Shown piece by piece: positions 24,741 through 33,754 of a DNA stretch of 64,000 nt. Numbering within the stretch: position 1 is the first letter of the stretch; every line of letters begins with the position of its first letter. A program made the translations under genes and the position numbers. The notes beneath the pieces are model-generated. The model was given only the letters and a program-made list of their open reading frames with translations, was not told the DNA's origin and ran no database searches. This stretch comes from Actinomyces graevenitzii C83 (lineage in GTDB: Bacteria; Actinomycetota; Actinomycetes; Actinomycetales; Actinomycetaceae): positions 397,849 to 461,848 of the forward strand of contig NZ_JH470338.1 in assembly GCF_000239695.1 (NCBI RefSeq), in the 5' to 3' direction.

Positions 24741-26111
24741 ATGTTTAAACGACGCTCTCCTTCACAACCCGTAAAGACGGGGATCAAGGTTCCCAAGGTG
24801 GGTGCCTTGTGGGATGAGCGTGCCACTAAGGCTTTACAGAAACAGGGTTTCACTATTGGTGGCACGTTGGGCGGTGAAAATGGGTTGGTGCCGCGCCGCT
24901 GCCTGGACCGTAACGGCCGCCATGTGGTTATCCGTATTTGTAAACGTGGTGACGACGCCGAAATTAAAGCCCGCCGTCTGCTGCCGGTAAGCCACCATGG
25001 CATTGAGGATGTTATTGAAATCCGCCAAGCTGGCCCCGAAAAGGTAGCCATTGTCAGCCGCTGGGTAGAGTCCACTAACCTAGCAGTCATTTTAGCCGGC
25101 GGACGCACCCTGGAGCCGGGAGAGCTGGCTACGCTACTAGACCAGGCAGCCACAGCCCTGGCCTACCTGCACGAAAACCGCCTGGTACACGGCGATATTT
25201 CCCCCGCCAATGTTTTGGTGCTGCCAGATGGGTCAGTGAAACTGATCGATTTACTTACCGCCTATGGGCAGATTGGTACACGCCGCTATACCCCACCTGA
25301 AGGAGCCTATGGCGGTCACAGCGCCGCCGGTGATGTTTATTCACTAGGCGTGGTGCTGCAGGAAGCAGCTGGTGATTACGCACCGCCGCGACTAAGCGCA
25401 ATTACTTCTTCGATGTGTCGCACTGACCCAGCTGAGCGTATTAGTGCCCGCACAGCGGCAGCTAGAGCTGCCGAGCTAGGTGCCCCCCAACCAATTAGGC
25501 GAGGCAACGCTGACGCTTTAGCGGCCAATGCGCTGCGTGATAGGGCAGTACGTGAACCCACCCGCTACTTGCCACGCGCCATGGAAAGCAGAAAACGCTA
25601 CTTCAGCTTCATCACTTTAGCGGTGGTGGCAGCTTTAGCTGTAGGCGTTGGAGTTTGGCTACCCCACTCAGGCTGGTTAGATACCGACCCCGCCCCAGTG
25701 GTTAGCTCCTCAGCCACACTAGACGCAGACGCAGACCCCAGGGTCGCGTTGCAGTCTTTAGCCAGTCAACGCGACCAGGCCATTATGGGGCTTGACGACA
25801 AGAAAATGGCTACTGTCAGCGAGCCAGGCTCCACCGTAGCCAAGGACGACGCTAACCTGATGAGCCAGCTTAAAGCTAAAAACGTTAAAATCACGGGACT
25901 TAAAACAACCCTAGATGATTTTACGGCCGTGGCCGTGCCCGAGCATTTAGCTTCTAAATACCCTGGCGCCCAAGCTTGGCGGGCACGAGTAACACAAAGC
26001 GCCACTACACGCACCGAAAACGGCCAATCACGTCAAGTAGACGCCCCAGAACCTAAGTATCAAACTTTCGTACTACTTTCTTCCCCCTGGCGCCTAGTAG
26101 AGGTTTACTAA
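24741..26111 (+). CDS. Kinase-like membrane protein, altered active site
   Basis: A 456-residue protein with a Ser/Thr kinase fold (about 35-245), a basic linker, one membrane segment (about 288-307) and a 150-residue extracellular C-terminal domain. The catalytic loop reads HGDISPANVL (H150, D152, N157) instead of HRD, the DFG-equivalent is D170-LL, and subdomain IX is GDVYSLG. The Lys of the VAIK motif appears replaced by Arg65 (VVIR), and the glycine loop is irregular. It could be a weak kinase or a pseudokinase scaffold. AAAGGAAACC precedes the ATG. Neighbouring lipB is divergent; no phosphatase or substrate gene is adjacent. The extracellular part shows no family I recognise. Confidence 0.75.
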   Translation: MFKRRSPSQPVKTGIKVPKVGALWDERATKALQKQGFTIGGTLGGENGLVPRRCLDRNGRHVVIRICKRGDDAEIKARRLLPVSHHGIEDVIEIRQAGPEKVAIVSRWVESTNLAVILAGGRTLEPGELATLLDQAATALAYLHENRLVHGDISPANVLVLPDGSVKLIDLLTAYGQIGTRRYTPPEGAYGGHSAAGDVYSLGVVLQEAAGDYAPPRLSAITSSMCRTDPAERISARTAAARAAELGAPQPIRRGNADALAANALRDRAVREPTRYLPRAMESRKRYFSFITLAVVAALAVGVGVWLPHSGWLDTDPAPVVSSSATLDADADPRVALQSLASQRDQAIMGLDDKKMATVSEPGSTVAKDDANLMSQLKAKNVKITGLKTTLDDFTAVAVPEHLASKYPGAQAWRARVTQSATTRTENGQSRQVDAPEPKYQTFVLLSSPWRLVEVY

Positions 26112-26318
26112 CCCGCCTGGGCCCGGGGCTGCCTTAAGCTGTTGTGGGGCTTGTGACTGTGGGGTGCGTCAGTGGTTTTTGCAAGGCACTGGTTTGCGGC
26201 GAGCGACGCGACGGTCTAAAGCCGCGAGCGCCATTTGACACTGTCATGGCTTTGGGTTTGGCTGTTTAGGGCTTTGTTTGTGTTAGCCTGAAGCTAGGAT
26301 TTATGTCAAGGGGGCGCC

Positions 26319-27689
26319 ATGGAGCTGACCTACCGTTACCTTGCCCCTTCACGCCTGGACGCGGGCGGTCTCACTTTAGCTACTTCTGGTGGCTTTACCC
26401 CTAGCGGGCAGGTAGCTAATCCTTATTTTTTCTCTGGTTTTATGCGCCACCCTGACGTGGTTGGGGCCGGCCTGTTAGCGGTGGCACGCCTGGCACGCAC
26501 CAGGTTTTACACGCCCCCCACTATGGGGCGTGGCGGTGAACCTACAGGCACACTTGACCCGGTGGTTACTAGCACAGATGAGGGCCTGCGTTTTGAATCT
26601 TTCAGTGCCTGCTGTGGGGTCTATGCGCGCCTGGACGTTGACAAGGCCGCCTTGGATGCCACCCATTTGGGGGTGGGGGTAACTAATGTGGATGTTAACC
26701 AGCCTTTACGTGCGGCCTTAGCGTCACTGCGGGTAGGGGAGCCTTTACACCTGAGCGTGGGTCAGGCAGGGTTAAAAGCCACCACTTTGGATTACCAGGT
26801 ACATGAAGAAAAAGTACCTTTGACGCAGCGGTGGCTTAAAAGTTTTGCCCAAACCCAGGTGCTTAGTTCAAATATGGCTTTAGTGCATCGGTTAGACGCC
26901 ACCCAGGCGCGGGCTTTTATTCGCGCCCTGCCGCGCTCTAGCTCTACCGGCTGCGTGATGTGGGCGGCTAAAGCCTTACGAGGCCTGCGCCTGGGCACAA
27001 CCCCCACCCCGGCTAGCGTGTGCGTGGCCGGCCCTGAGCGGCTGCGAGTGTTTGAGCCTTTAATGCATCAGGTAACTTGTCTAGAAGCCTATGGGCCTAG
27101 CGTTGGCGAAAACAGTGAAGCAGTGGCTAGCCTGTGGGTGGCGCACCTGCCCGGGGCACGGCTAAATGTTGGGCTTAGCCCCGCTAAAACACGTGGTTTT
27201 TCGGGGGAAGGGGCAACGCTTGCACTACTAGGCTCCGCCCCTGAAAAAGACGACGCCGCCTGGCTTAACACCCTGCTATCTTTCCAAGGGCGTATTGATG
27301 TGCCCGAGATAGCTATCCAAGTGGGGCTTAGCAAGCAGCGGGTAGCTGCGGCACTGGCTTTGCTGGCCGCTAGTGGCCAAGTGGGTTTTGATGTAACCAA
27401 CTCCAGCTACTTTCACCGCCCCTTACCGGTTAAAGACACGCTAGAAGCCATGCATCCACGCCTAGCCGGGGCGCGCGCACTACTAGATAAGGGAGCTATC
27501 AGACCCCAAAACAATCTGTGCTACCAGGTAGTTTCAGACGCCAACCACTACCAGGTACAAGCCCCCCAGAACCGTCTTAATATAGGCGCCTACCAGTGCA
27601 CCTGCCCCTGGTGGCTAAAACACCGGGGCGGACGGGGCCCATGCAAACATGTTTTAGCCGTATACCTAAAACTTAAGGAAAACAAATGA
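26319..27689 (+). CDS. SWIM zinc-finger protein
   Basis: A 456-residue protein with a C-terminal SWIM motif, C427-x-C429 ... C442-x-H444, a zinc-binding fold linked to nucleic acid or protein contacts. The N-terminal part matches, as far as I can judge, the actinobacterial SWIM proteins that start MELTYRY..PS and are encoded beside DUF6493, MoxR-type AAA and VWA genes. Here only the DUF6493-like neighbour follows (ATGA overlap at 27686) and the AAA/VWA genes are absent. A region near 330-345 looks like a helix-turn-helix (ISKQRVAAALALL pattern). AAGGGGGCG precedes the ATG. Precise role unknown. Confidence 0.85.
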   Translation: MELTYRYLAPSRLDAGGLTLATSGGFTPSGQVANPYFFSGFMRHPDVVGAGLLAVARLARTRFYTPPTMGRGGEPTGTLDPVVTSTDEGLRFESFSACCGVYARLDVDKAALDATHLGVGVTNVDVNQPLRAALASLRVGEPLHLSVGQAGLKATTLDYQVHEEKVPLTQRWLKSFAQTQVLSSNMALVHRLDATQARAFIRALPRSSSTGCVMWAAKALRGLRLGTTPTPASVCVAGPERLRVFEPLMHQVTCLEAYGPSVGENSEAVASLWVAHLPGARLNVGLSPAKTRGFSGEGATLALLGSAPEKDDAAWLNTLLSFQGRIDVPEIAIQVGLSKQRVAAALALLAASGQVGFDVTNSSYFHRPLPVKDTLEAMHPRLAGARALLDKGAIRPQNNLCYQVVSDANHYQVQAPQNRLNIGAYQCTCPWWLKHRGGRGPCKHVLAVYLKLKENK

Positions 27690-30158
27690 ACCCAAAACGC
27701 CGGCCACAACAACTAGACCAATGCCAAGACTTTTGGGCCCTAGACCATTGGGTAGACACCCACCCAGACCAGTTCACCCTAGAGCAAGTCTACAAACGCA
27801 TGGTTGAAATCAACCAAGGCCCACCAGAAGCATCACAACTACAACTATGCGCCAAAACAGACTCCTACTGGATAGCTGGCATAGGGTTCATACACCTAGC
27901 CCAAATGCATGGCGAGCTAAACCTAGAGTACAACCAAACCTACCAGACGGCCCTAATTGGCCTAACCCCCGCCCTGCAGATGCCACTTATGCGCGCAGAT
28001 AAACACCTACGCCAAAAACTAGTGTGGCTCATGCTAGCCCAAGAAGGCAACCAAGGCCTATCCCTAGCCAAATGCGACAACTCCGCCACCCGCCCCGCCG
28101 GCACAATGGGCTGGTCACGCACACTAAAAACCTGTATCGACGAAGGCCTAATTGAACGCGACCAGCTACTAGATACGCTTTTACAAATGCTAGCCGCAGA
28201 CTTTCCCGCCACCCGAGCCGGCTGGTATTCACGCACTTTACGCATGCTAGCAATGACCCCAAACGAAGCAGCTTCACGTCAAGCACCCCTATGTGCACTG
28301 CTAACAAGCCCAATCACAGCCACCACCACCCTGGCAGTAAACGAACTAGCAAAAACCTCCCACACCAACCAACTAGACACCACCCTTTTCCTACACCACT
28401 GCCCAGGCGCACTAACAGGCACCAAAACCAACGCCGTCGGGGTACTAAAAAATCCTGCTAGACAACCTCAACGCCATAAACCCAAACCAAATACAGCCCC
28501 TACTAGACCTAGCCCTAACATTCCCACACCCCCAAGTCCAGCGCCTAGCCCTAGACCTAGCCGAACAAAGCCTCAAAGCCAAACTCATCGAACCAACACA
28601 ACTAACCCAACTACTAGCCCAAACCCAGCTAGACCCCCTAACACAACCCACAGCCCAAAAACTACAGGCCACACTAACCACCCCCACCCCCCAAGACCCA
28701 ACAAACACCAACACAGCAGAACCCACCCCAAAACCCAACGCACCAACGCCGTCACCAATCACAACCCCACCCACCCAAACAACCAAACTAACCCCCATAA
28801 CCAGCCACAACCTATACGGGCAAACAACCCTAATAGCCCAAGAAGAAAAACTAGGCCTCAACTTCGAACTACTACTCAACTACCTAGCCACCAACCCAAT
28901 CCAACCCACCCAACCCCTAACCAAACTAGCCACACGCCTAGCCAAAGGTAAACCCAGACCAAAACAAATAATCGGACTCCTCCTACAACTAGCCCTCAAC
29001 CCCCAAACCACAACCCAAAAACAACTAGCCTCAACCCTCAACAACCTAGAAACACAAATACCAACCCTAATGCGCCAAAGAATCAACGAAATCGGCGCCC
29101 TACTAAAAAACCACCAAACCTACCAACTCCTCGCCACCCCCACCCACAACGACGGAACCATAAACCCACTAACCCTAGTACAACGCACCCTACAAAACAC
29201 CACCACCAACCCACCCCCAGCCGACCTAACCCAAGCCCTACTACGCCTAAACCCCAACCACCCCGACACCCCAACCGCCCAAAACCTACTAAACCAACAC
29301 AGCCACAAACTACCCCCCAACCAAACCAAACAAATAACCCAAGCCCTAAACGGCACCCTAGCCAAACAAGCCCAAAAATACCTAAACACCATAACCATCA
29401 CATGGGTCGGCCAACAAGCCTACAACCCACGCACCGGCACACCCAAAACCAAAAACAACACCCCCATCTACGCCTACTGGCGCCCCCAAATAAACACCCC
29501 CACCCCACCCACAAACCCACAACTAACCCCCCTAACAGACACCACCAACACCGGCACAGACATTGAACCCCACCAATACACCCACCCCACCAACCCACGC
29601 CACCTAACCATCTGCCTACTAACCAGCCAATGGTACAAACAAGACAGCCAACAACTAACCCCAAACTGCTACCAAGCCATAACCCAACACACCAACCACC
29701 TAGACCCACTCACCGCCCAACTACTACCCCTAGCCATGGGCGAAAACAAAACCGAACTACGCACACTCGGCACCGAAACCCTCAACAACCTCACCACACA
29801 CCAACAACTCAACTACAACGACACACTCACCGCCTTCCTCACCACAGCCAAAACCATAAAACTAAACCGCTGGGCACAAGCCTTCAACGACCTAGCAAAC
29901 CTCAACCCACAACTAAGCCTCAAACTACTACTAGACATACTCCCAACCCTGAACCCAAACCAACCCGGCATCAACAAACTCCTAGCCACAACCACCACCC
30001 AATACACCCACGCCCAAACCCAAGGCTGGGCACCCCCACTAAACCAAAACACCCACACCTGGCTAAACCAAATCACCGGCACAACCCAAACAGCCAAATA
30101 CGCCCACACCCTAAAACAACTAGACACCAAAAACCCCACAGCGCTCGCGGTTGATTAG
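27686..30158 (+). pseudogene. DUF6493-like HEAT-repeat gene, frameshifted and compositionally extreme
   Basis: The start overlaps the SWIM gene by 4 bp. The first 255 codons read well, then the frame is lost at an A6 run (28447-28452). Removing one A joins it to a frame that runs to 30158, giving about 823 residues with HEAT-like segments (HPQVQRLALDLAEQ). Context suggests the DUF6493 family, an inference. The coding strand becomes almost free of G and T from about 28380 on (for example 4 G and 5 T in 29461-29520), and the protein becomes Thr/Asn/Pro/Gln/Leu-rich. The end at about 30139 meets normal-composition sequence abruptly, suggesting a truncated C-terminus. Could be a real frameshift, a phase-variable tract or a sequencing error. 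Confidence 0.7.
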
Positions 30159-30212
30159 GACTTGGCGGTTGACCACAGCTTGGTGGCTGACCACAGCTTG
30201 GCGGTTACTGTG
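30145..30212. repeat. 18-bp tandem repeats after the biased gene
   Basis: Units CTTGGCGGTTGACCACAG at 30161-30178 and its two-mismatch copy at 30179-30196 are flanked by degenerate partial copies. Further loose repeats with TCTAG and a GGAGYAA motif (30230-30320) follow. Confidence 0.75.
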
Positions 30213-30334
30213 GCCAATGCGTCCTAACAGTCGGCTCTAGCACTGGAGTAACCGGGGACTGGGTCTAGCGCTAGAACAACCGGTTCTAGTGGTGGAGCAA
30301 TAACGTGCAGACTGGATTCTAGGGGTGGTTTTAT

Positions 30335-30372
30335 AAAAAAGGGGGGCTTGCAGCTAATGCTGCAAGCCCCCC
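30335..30372 (-). terminator. sucB terminator
   Basis: A perfect 14-bp stem (30341-30354 with 30359-30372) with loop TAAT is followed on the minus strand by six T residues. Confidence 0.93.
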
Positions 30373-30400
30373 TAGAAACTGTTGGTTACAGTTTCTAGTT

Positions 30401-32191
30401 TTACAGTCCCAGCTCGCCGGCGAAGTCGCCCTCTTCCAAGCGCTTCTTGACGGTCATCAGGTAACGGGCAGCGTCAGCACCGTCAACCAGGCGGTGGTCG
30501 TAGGACAGAGCCAGGTAGCACACCGAGCGGATACCGATGGTTTCGTTGCCATCAGCGTCACGCACCACGCGCGGCTGCTTGGTGATTGCCCCCAGGCCCA
30601 AAATAGCTACTTCAGGCTGGTTGATGATGGGGGTGTCAAACAGGGCGCCACCGCTACCAGTGTTGGTAATGGTGAAGGTGGAGCCGCTCAGCTCCTGCGG
30701 GTTGACCTGGTTGTCGCGGGTGCGGGCCGCAAGGTCGTTAATACGCTTAGCCAGACCCGGAATGTTCAGGTCACCAGCGTTCTTAACTACCGGAACCAGC
30801 AGACCACGCGGGGTGTCTACGGCAATACCGATGTGCTCTACCGCGTGGTAGGTAACTTCCTTGCCGTTGATAGAGGCGTTGATCTTGGGGTGAGCCTTGA
30901 GCGCCTCGGTGGCCGCCTGCACGAAGAAGGGCAGGAAGGTCAGCTTGGTGCCGTTAGCAGCCAGGAAGGCGTTCTTGGCGCGAGCGCGCAGCGAAGCGAT
31001 CCGGGTTACGTCAACTTCCACCACAGTGGTCAGCTGCGCAGAGGTCTGCAGCGACTCGATCATGCGGGTGGAGATGACCTGACGCAGGCGGCTCATCTTC
31101 TCAGTCTTACCGCGCAAAGTGGTGTCCACAGCCGGCTTAGCAGCTGCCGGCTTTGCAGAGACCGGGGCGGGTGCAGCCGGGGCCGGAGCCTGGGCGGCAG
31201 CCTGAGCAGCAGCCTTAGCGGCGGCTTCCTGAGCAGCCTTCTCAGCGGCAATCTGGGCGGCCTTAGCTTCCACATCTTCCTTACGGATGCGTCCACCAAC
31301 CCCAGAACCGGTGACGGTGCTTAGGTCTACGCCCTTTTCACGCGCCAGCTTGCGTACCAGCGGGGTTACATAGGCCGAGTTAGTGACAACGCTAGGTGCC
31401 GGCTCAGCTACTGCAGCGGGAGCGGGCTCAGTTACCACAGCTGGTGCCGGTGCCTGAGCTACCGGGGCGGGAGCAGCCGGAGCTACCGGGGCAGGTACGG
31501 CCGGAGCGGGAGCCGGGGTGGGCTCTGCTGCTACAGGTGCCGGGGCAGGCGCAGCCGGGGCAGCGCCGGGAGCGCCAATGATGGCGATAGGAGTGCCAAC
31601 ATCTACGGTCTCGTCTTCAGGAACCAGCAGCTTAATAACTACACCGGAGACAGGGGAGGGCACGTCGGTGTCTACCTTGTCAGTGGCCACCGATACCAGC
31701 GGCTCGTCAGCCTCAATGGTGTCGCCTACAGCCTTGTACCAAGAAGAAACGGTGCCTTCAGTTACAGATTCACCCAGGGCCGGCATGGTTACCTCAGTGC
31801 CAGCGGTGTCGTCACTGTGGGCCGGGGTTGCAGCAGGCGCAGCTGGTGCCGGGGTGGGCTCTGCTGCTACAGGTGCCGGGGCAGGTGCAGCCGGGGCAGG
31901 AGCCGATTCGGCCACGGGCGCCGGCGCAGCTTCAGCGGCGCCACCTAGGCCAGAGCCGTCACCAATAATGGCGATGACAGTGCCTACGTCAACGGTCTCA
32001 TCTTCAGGAACTAGGATCTGCTCAACTACACCAGAGACAGGGGAGGGCACGTCAGTGTCTACCTTGTCGGTGGCCACCGATACCAGCGGTTCATCGGCTT
32101 CGACGTGCTCGCCTACAGCCTTGTACCAAGAAGAAACGGTGCCTTCAGTTACAGATTCGCCCAGGGCGGGCATTTCAACGGAATGTGACAT
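30401..32191 (-). CDS. sucB: Dihydrolipoamide acyltransferase (E2) with two lipoyl domains
   Basis: A 596-residue E2 core subunit of a 2-oxo acid dehydrogenase complex. It has two nearly identical lipoyl domains (about 1-80 and 135-210, each with the lipoylated Lys in ATDKVDTDV), Ala/Pro-rich linkers, an E3/E1-binding domain about 288-325, and a catalytic domain ending with the [14 protein letters not shown] active site. The layout is that of the actinobacterial SucB/DlaT enzyme. Whether it serves pyruvate or 2-oxoglutarate dehydrogenase cannot be told because no E1 gene is here. It follows lpd by 20 bp and forms an operon with it. The two lipoyl domains are so alike in DNA that they may recombine. 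Confidence 0.93.
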   Translation of the reverse strand: MSHSVEMPALGESVTEGTVSSWYKAVGEHVEADEPLVSVATDKVDTDVPSPVSGVVEQILVPEDETVDVGTVIAIIGDGSGLGGAAEAAPAPVAESAPAPAAPAPAPVAAEPTPAPAAPAATPAHSDDTAGTEVTMPALGESVTEGTVSSWYKAVGDTIEADEPLVSVATDKVDTDVPSPVSGVVIKLLVPEDETVDVGTPIAIIGAPGAAPAAPAPAPVAAEPTPAPAPAVPAPVAPAAPAPVAQAPAPAVVTEPAPAAVAEPAPSVVTNSAYVTPLVRKLAREKGVDLSTVTGSGVGGRIRKEDVEAKAAQIAAEKAAQEAAAKAAAQAAAQAPAPAAPAPVSAKPAAAKPAVDTTLRGKTEKMSRLRQVISTRMIESLQTSAQLTTVVEVDVTRIASLRARAKNAFLAANGTKLTFLPFFVQAATEALKAHPKINASINGKEVTYHAVEHIGIAVDTPRGLLVPVVKNAGDLNIPGLAKRINDLAARTRDNQVNPQELSGSTFTITNTGSGGALFDTPIINQPEVAILGLGAITKQPRVVRDADGNETIGIRSVCYLALSYDHRLVDGADAARYLMTVKKRLEEGDFAGELGL

Positions 32192-32211
32192 GGTCTTACT
32201 ATCTACCTATC

Positions 32212-33585
32212 TCAGCCGTGGTTGTGTAAGGGCTTGCCGGCAAGTGCCATTGCGGCCTCGCCGAGAGTCTCGTTCTGAGTGGGGTGGGCGTGTACCAGGG
32301 CGGCGACGTCGTCGGCGTAAGCCTCCCAAGTAACCATCAACTGGCCTTCACCTACCTGCTCACCCATGCGGGCACCGATGGCGTGGAAGCCCACGATGGG
32401 GCCATCCTTGAGAGCTACCAGCTTGACGAAGCCCTGGGTGCCTAGGATCTGGCTCTTAGCGTTACCGGCTACGTTGAACTCACTGGTGACGACGGCGTCC
32501 GCGCCGTACTTGTCCTTAGCCTTAGCTTCACTTAGACCCACCGAGGCAATCTCAGGCTCACAGAAAGTCACCTTAGGAACCAAAGTGTCGTCAACCGGGC
32601 GGGTTTCTAGGCCAGCAATGGTTTCAGCGACCTGAATACCCTGGGCAAAGCCACGGTGAGCTAGCTGCACGCCGGGGACAATGTCGCCCACAGCCCAGAC
32701 GCCAGGGACATTAGTGCGGCAGTAGGCGTCAGTGAGCACGAAGCCACGCTCCATCTTTACGCCCACCTGCTCAAAGCCCATGTTTGCGGTGACCGGGCCA
32801 CGGCCGACGGCGATCAGCAGCACCTCAGCCTCGTACACGCCCCCGTCACGGGTGAACACCTTCACGCCGGTAGCGGTGCGCTCAACGCGTTCAAACATGG
32901 TGGAAGTCTTGAAAGCAATCTTGCGCTTACGGAACGCACGCTCAAGCTGCTTAGAAATGGCCTCATCCTCATTGGGAACCAGGTGGGGCAGGCCCTCAAT
33001 AATGGTGACCTGGCTGCCTAGGCTGGTCCAAGCTGAAGCGAACTCAACACCAATAACGCCACCACCCAAAATAATGGCGCTGGCCGGTACGTGGTCTAGT
33101 TCCAGAGCCTGCTCACTGGTGATAACCGGGTAGGAAATCTCCTGGCCGATAGTTTTAGAGGTAGAACCGGTAGCCAAAACCACGTTCTTACCACGGTATA
33201 GACGCCCATCAACCTCGACGGTGTCAGCGGCAACCAGGCGTCCCCAACCGGAGACATACTCAATGCCGCGTGAGGCAATTAGGCCCTGCAGGCCCTTATA
33301 CATACGGTTAATGATGCCGTCTTTGTAGGCCTTAACTTTAGGCATGTCAATTCCCGTTAGCTGGGCGTTAATACCCAGGGCGGGAGCCTCACGTAAAGAA
33401 TCTACAGTTTCAGCGGCATGTAGTACTGCCTTAGTGGGCACGCAGCCTCGGTGCAAGCAGGTGCCGCCAACCTTATCGGCTTCGATAAGGGCAACCTTGA
33501 GGCCAAGCTGGGCGCCACGTAGGGCGGCAGCGTAGCCACCTGAACCAGCGCCAAGGATAACCAAGTCGTACACGGTGTCAGTCAC
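32212..33585 (-). CDS. lpd: Dihydrolipoyl dehydrogenase (E3)
   Basis: A 457-residue FAD/NAD flavoprotein that reoxidises dihydrolipoamide of E2 complexes. Features: N-terminal FAD motif GAGSGG (12-17), redox-active Cys43/Cys48 in GGTCLHRGCVP, the NAD motif GGGVIGVE at mid-protein, the GWAVGD-type AVGDIVPG FAD block, and the C-terminal catalytic HAHPTQNE. Operon with sucB downstream. A palindrome with a DosR-like core lies about 97 bp upstream. Confidence 0.96.
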   Translation of the reverse strand: MTDTVYDLVILGAGSGGYAAALRGAQLGLKVALIEADKVGGTCLHRGCVPTKAVLHAAETVDSLREAPALGINAQLTGIDMPKVKAYKDGIINRMYKGLQGLIASRGIEYVSGWGRLVAADTVEVDGRLYRGKNVVLATGSTSKTIGQEISYPVITSEQALELDHVPASAIILGGGVIGVEFASAWTSLGSQVTIIEGLPHLVPNEDEAISKQLERAFRKRKIAFKTSTMFERVERTATGVKVFTRDGGVYEAEVLLIAVGRGPVTANMGFEQVGVKMERGFVLTDAYCRTNVPGVWAVGDIVPGVQLAHRGFAQGIQVAETIAGLETRPVDDTLVPKVTFCEPEIASVGLSEAKAKDKYGADAVVTSEFNVAGNAKSQILGTQGFVKLVALKDGPIVGFHAIGARMGEQVGEGQLMVTWEAYADDVAALVHAHPTQNETLGEAAMALAGKPLHNHG

Positions 33586-33681
33586 GAAATGCTCCTCGCA
33601 TTATGGGGGTCCGTCCCAACTGGGGCGGTAGGTGCATGACCTAATTGTCTCATTGTTTAACAACGAGGTGTGCCAAAATGC

Positions 33682-33715
33682 CCGGCCGATCGGGACTGTA
33701 GTCCCGATCGGCCGG
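33682..33715. promoter_or_regulatory. 34-bp perfect palindrome with DosR-like core
   Basis: Two 16-bp arms (33682-33697, 33700-33715) meet at a 2-nt centre; the core reads GGGACT-GT-AGTCCC flanked by CG, matching the published mycobacterial DosR consensus apart from the central GT. It lies upstream of lpd and also 40 bp downstream of pepA, so a terminator role for pepA is an alternative, though no good T tract follows. Confidence 0.6.
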
Positions 33716-33754
33716 TGATAGTGGTCACGACATGTCGTTATTTATGCTGTTTTC

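Noticed and set aside
28445-30154. Long alternative frames on both strands of the A/C-rich gene
   Set aside because: The near absence of T and G removes stop codons from several frames; their protein content is low-complexity (Thr/Pro/His or Gly/Val/Trp).
30537-31324. Other plus-strand frames opposite sucB
   Set aside because: Shadow frames of a well-supported gene with codon use explained by the minus-strand product.
31518-32333. 271-codon plus-strand frame opposite sucB
   Set aside because: It mirrors the Ala/Pro-rich linkers and duplicated lipoyl domains of sucB on the other strand.
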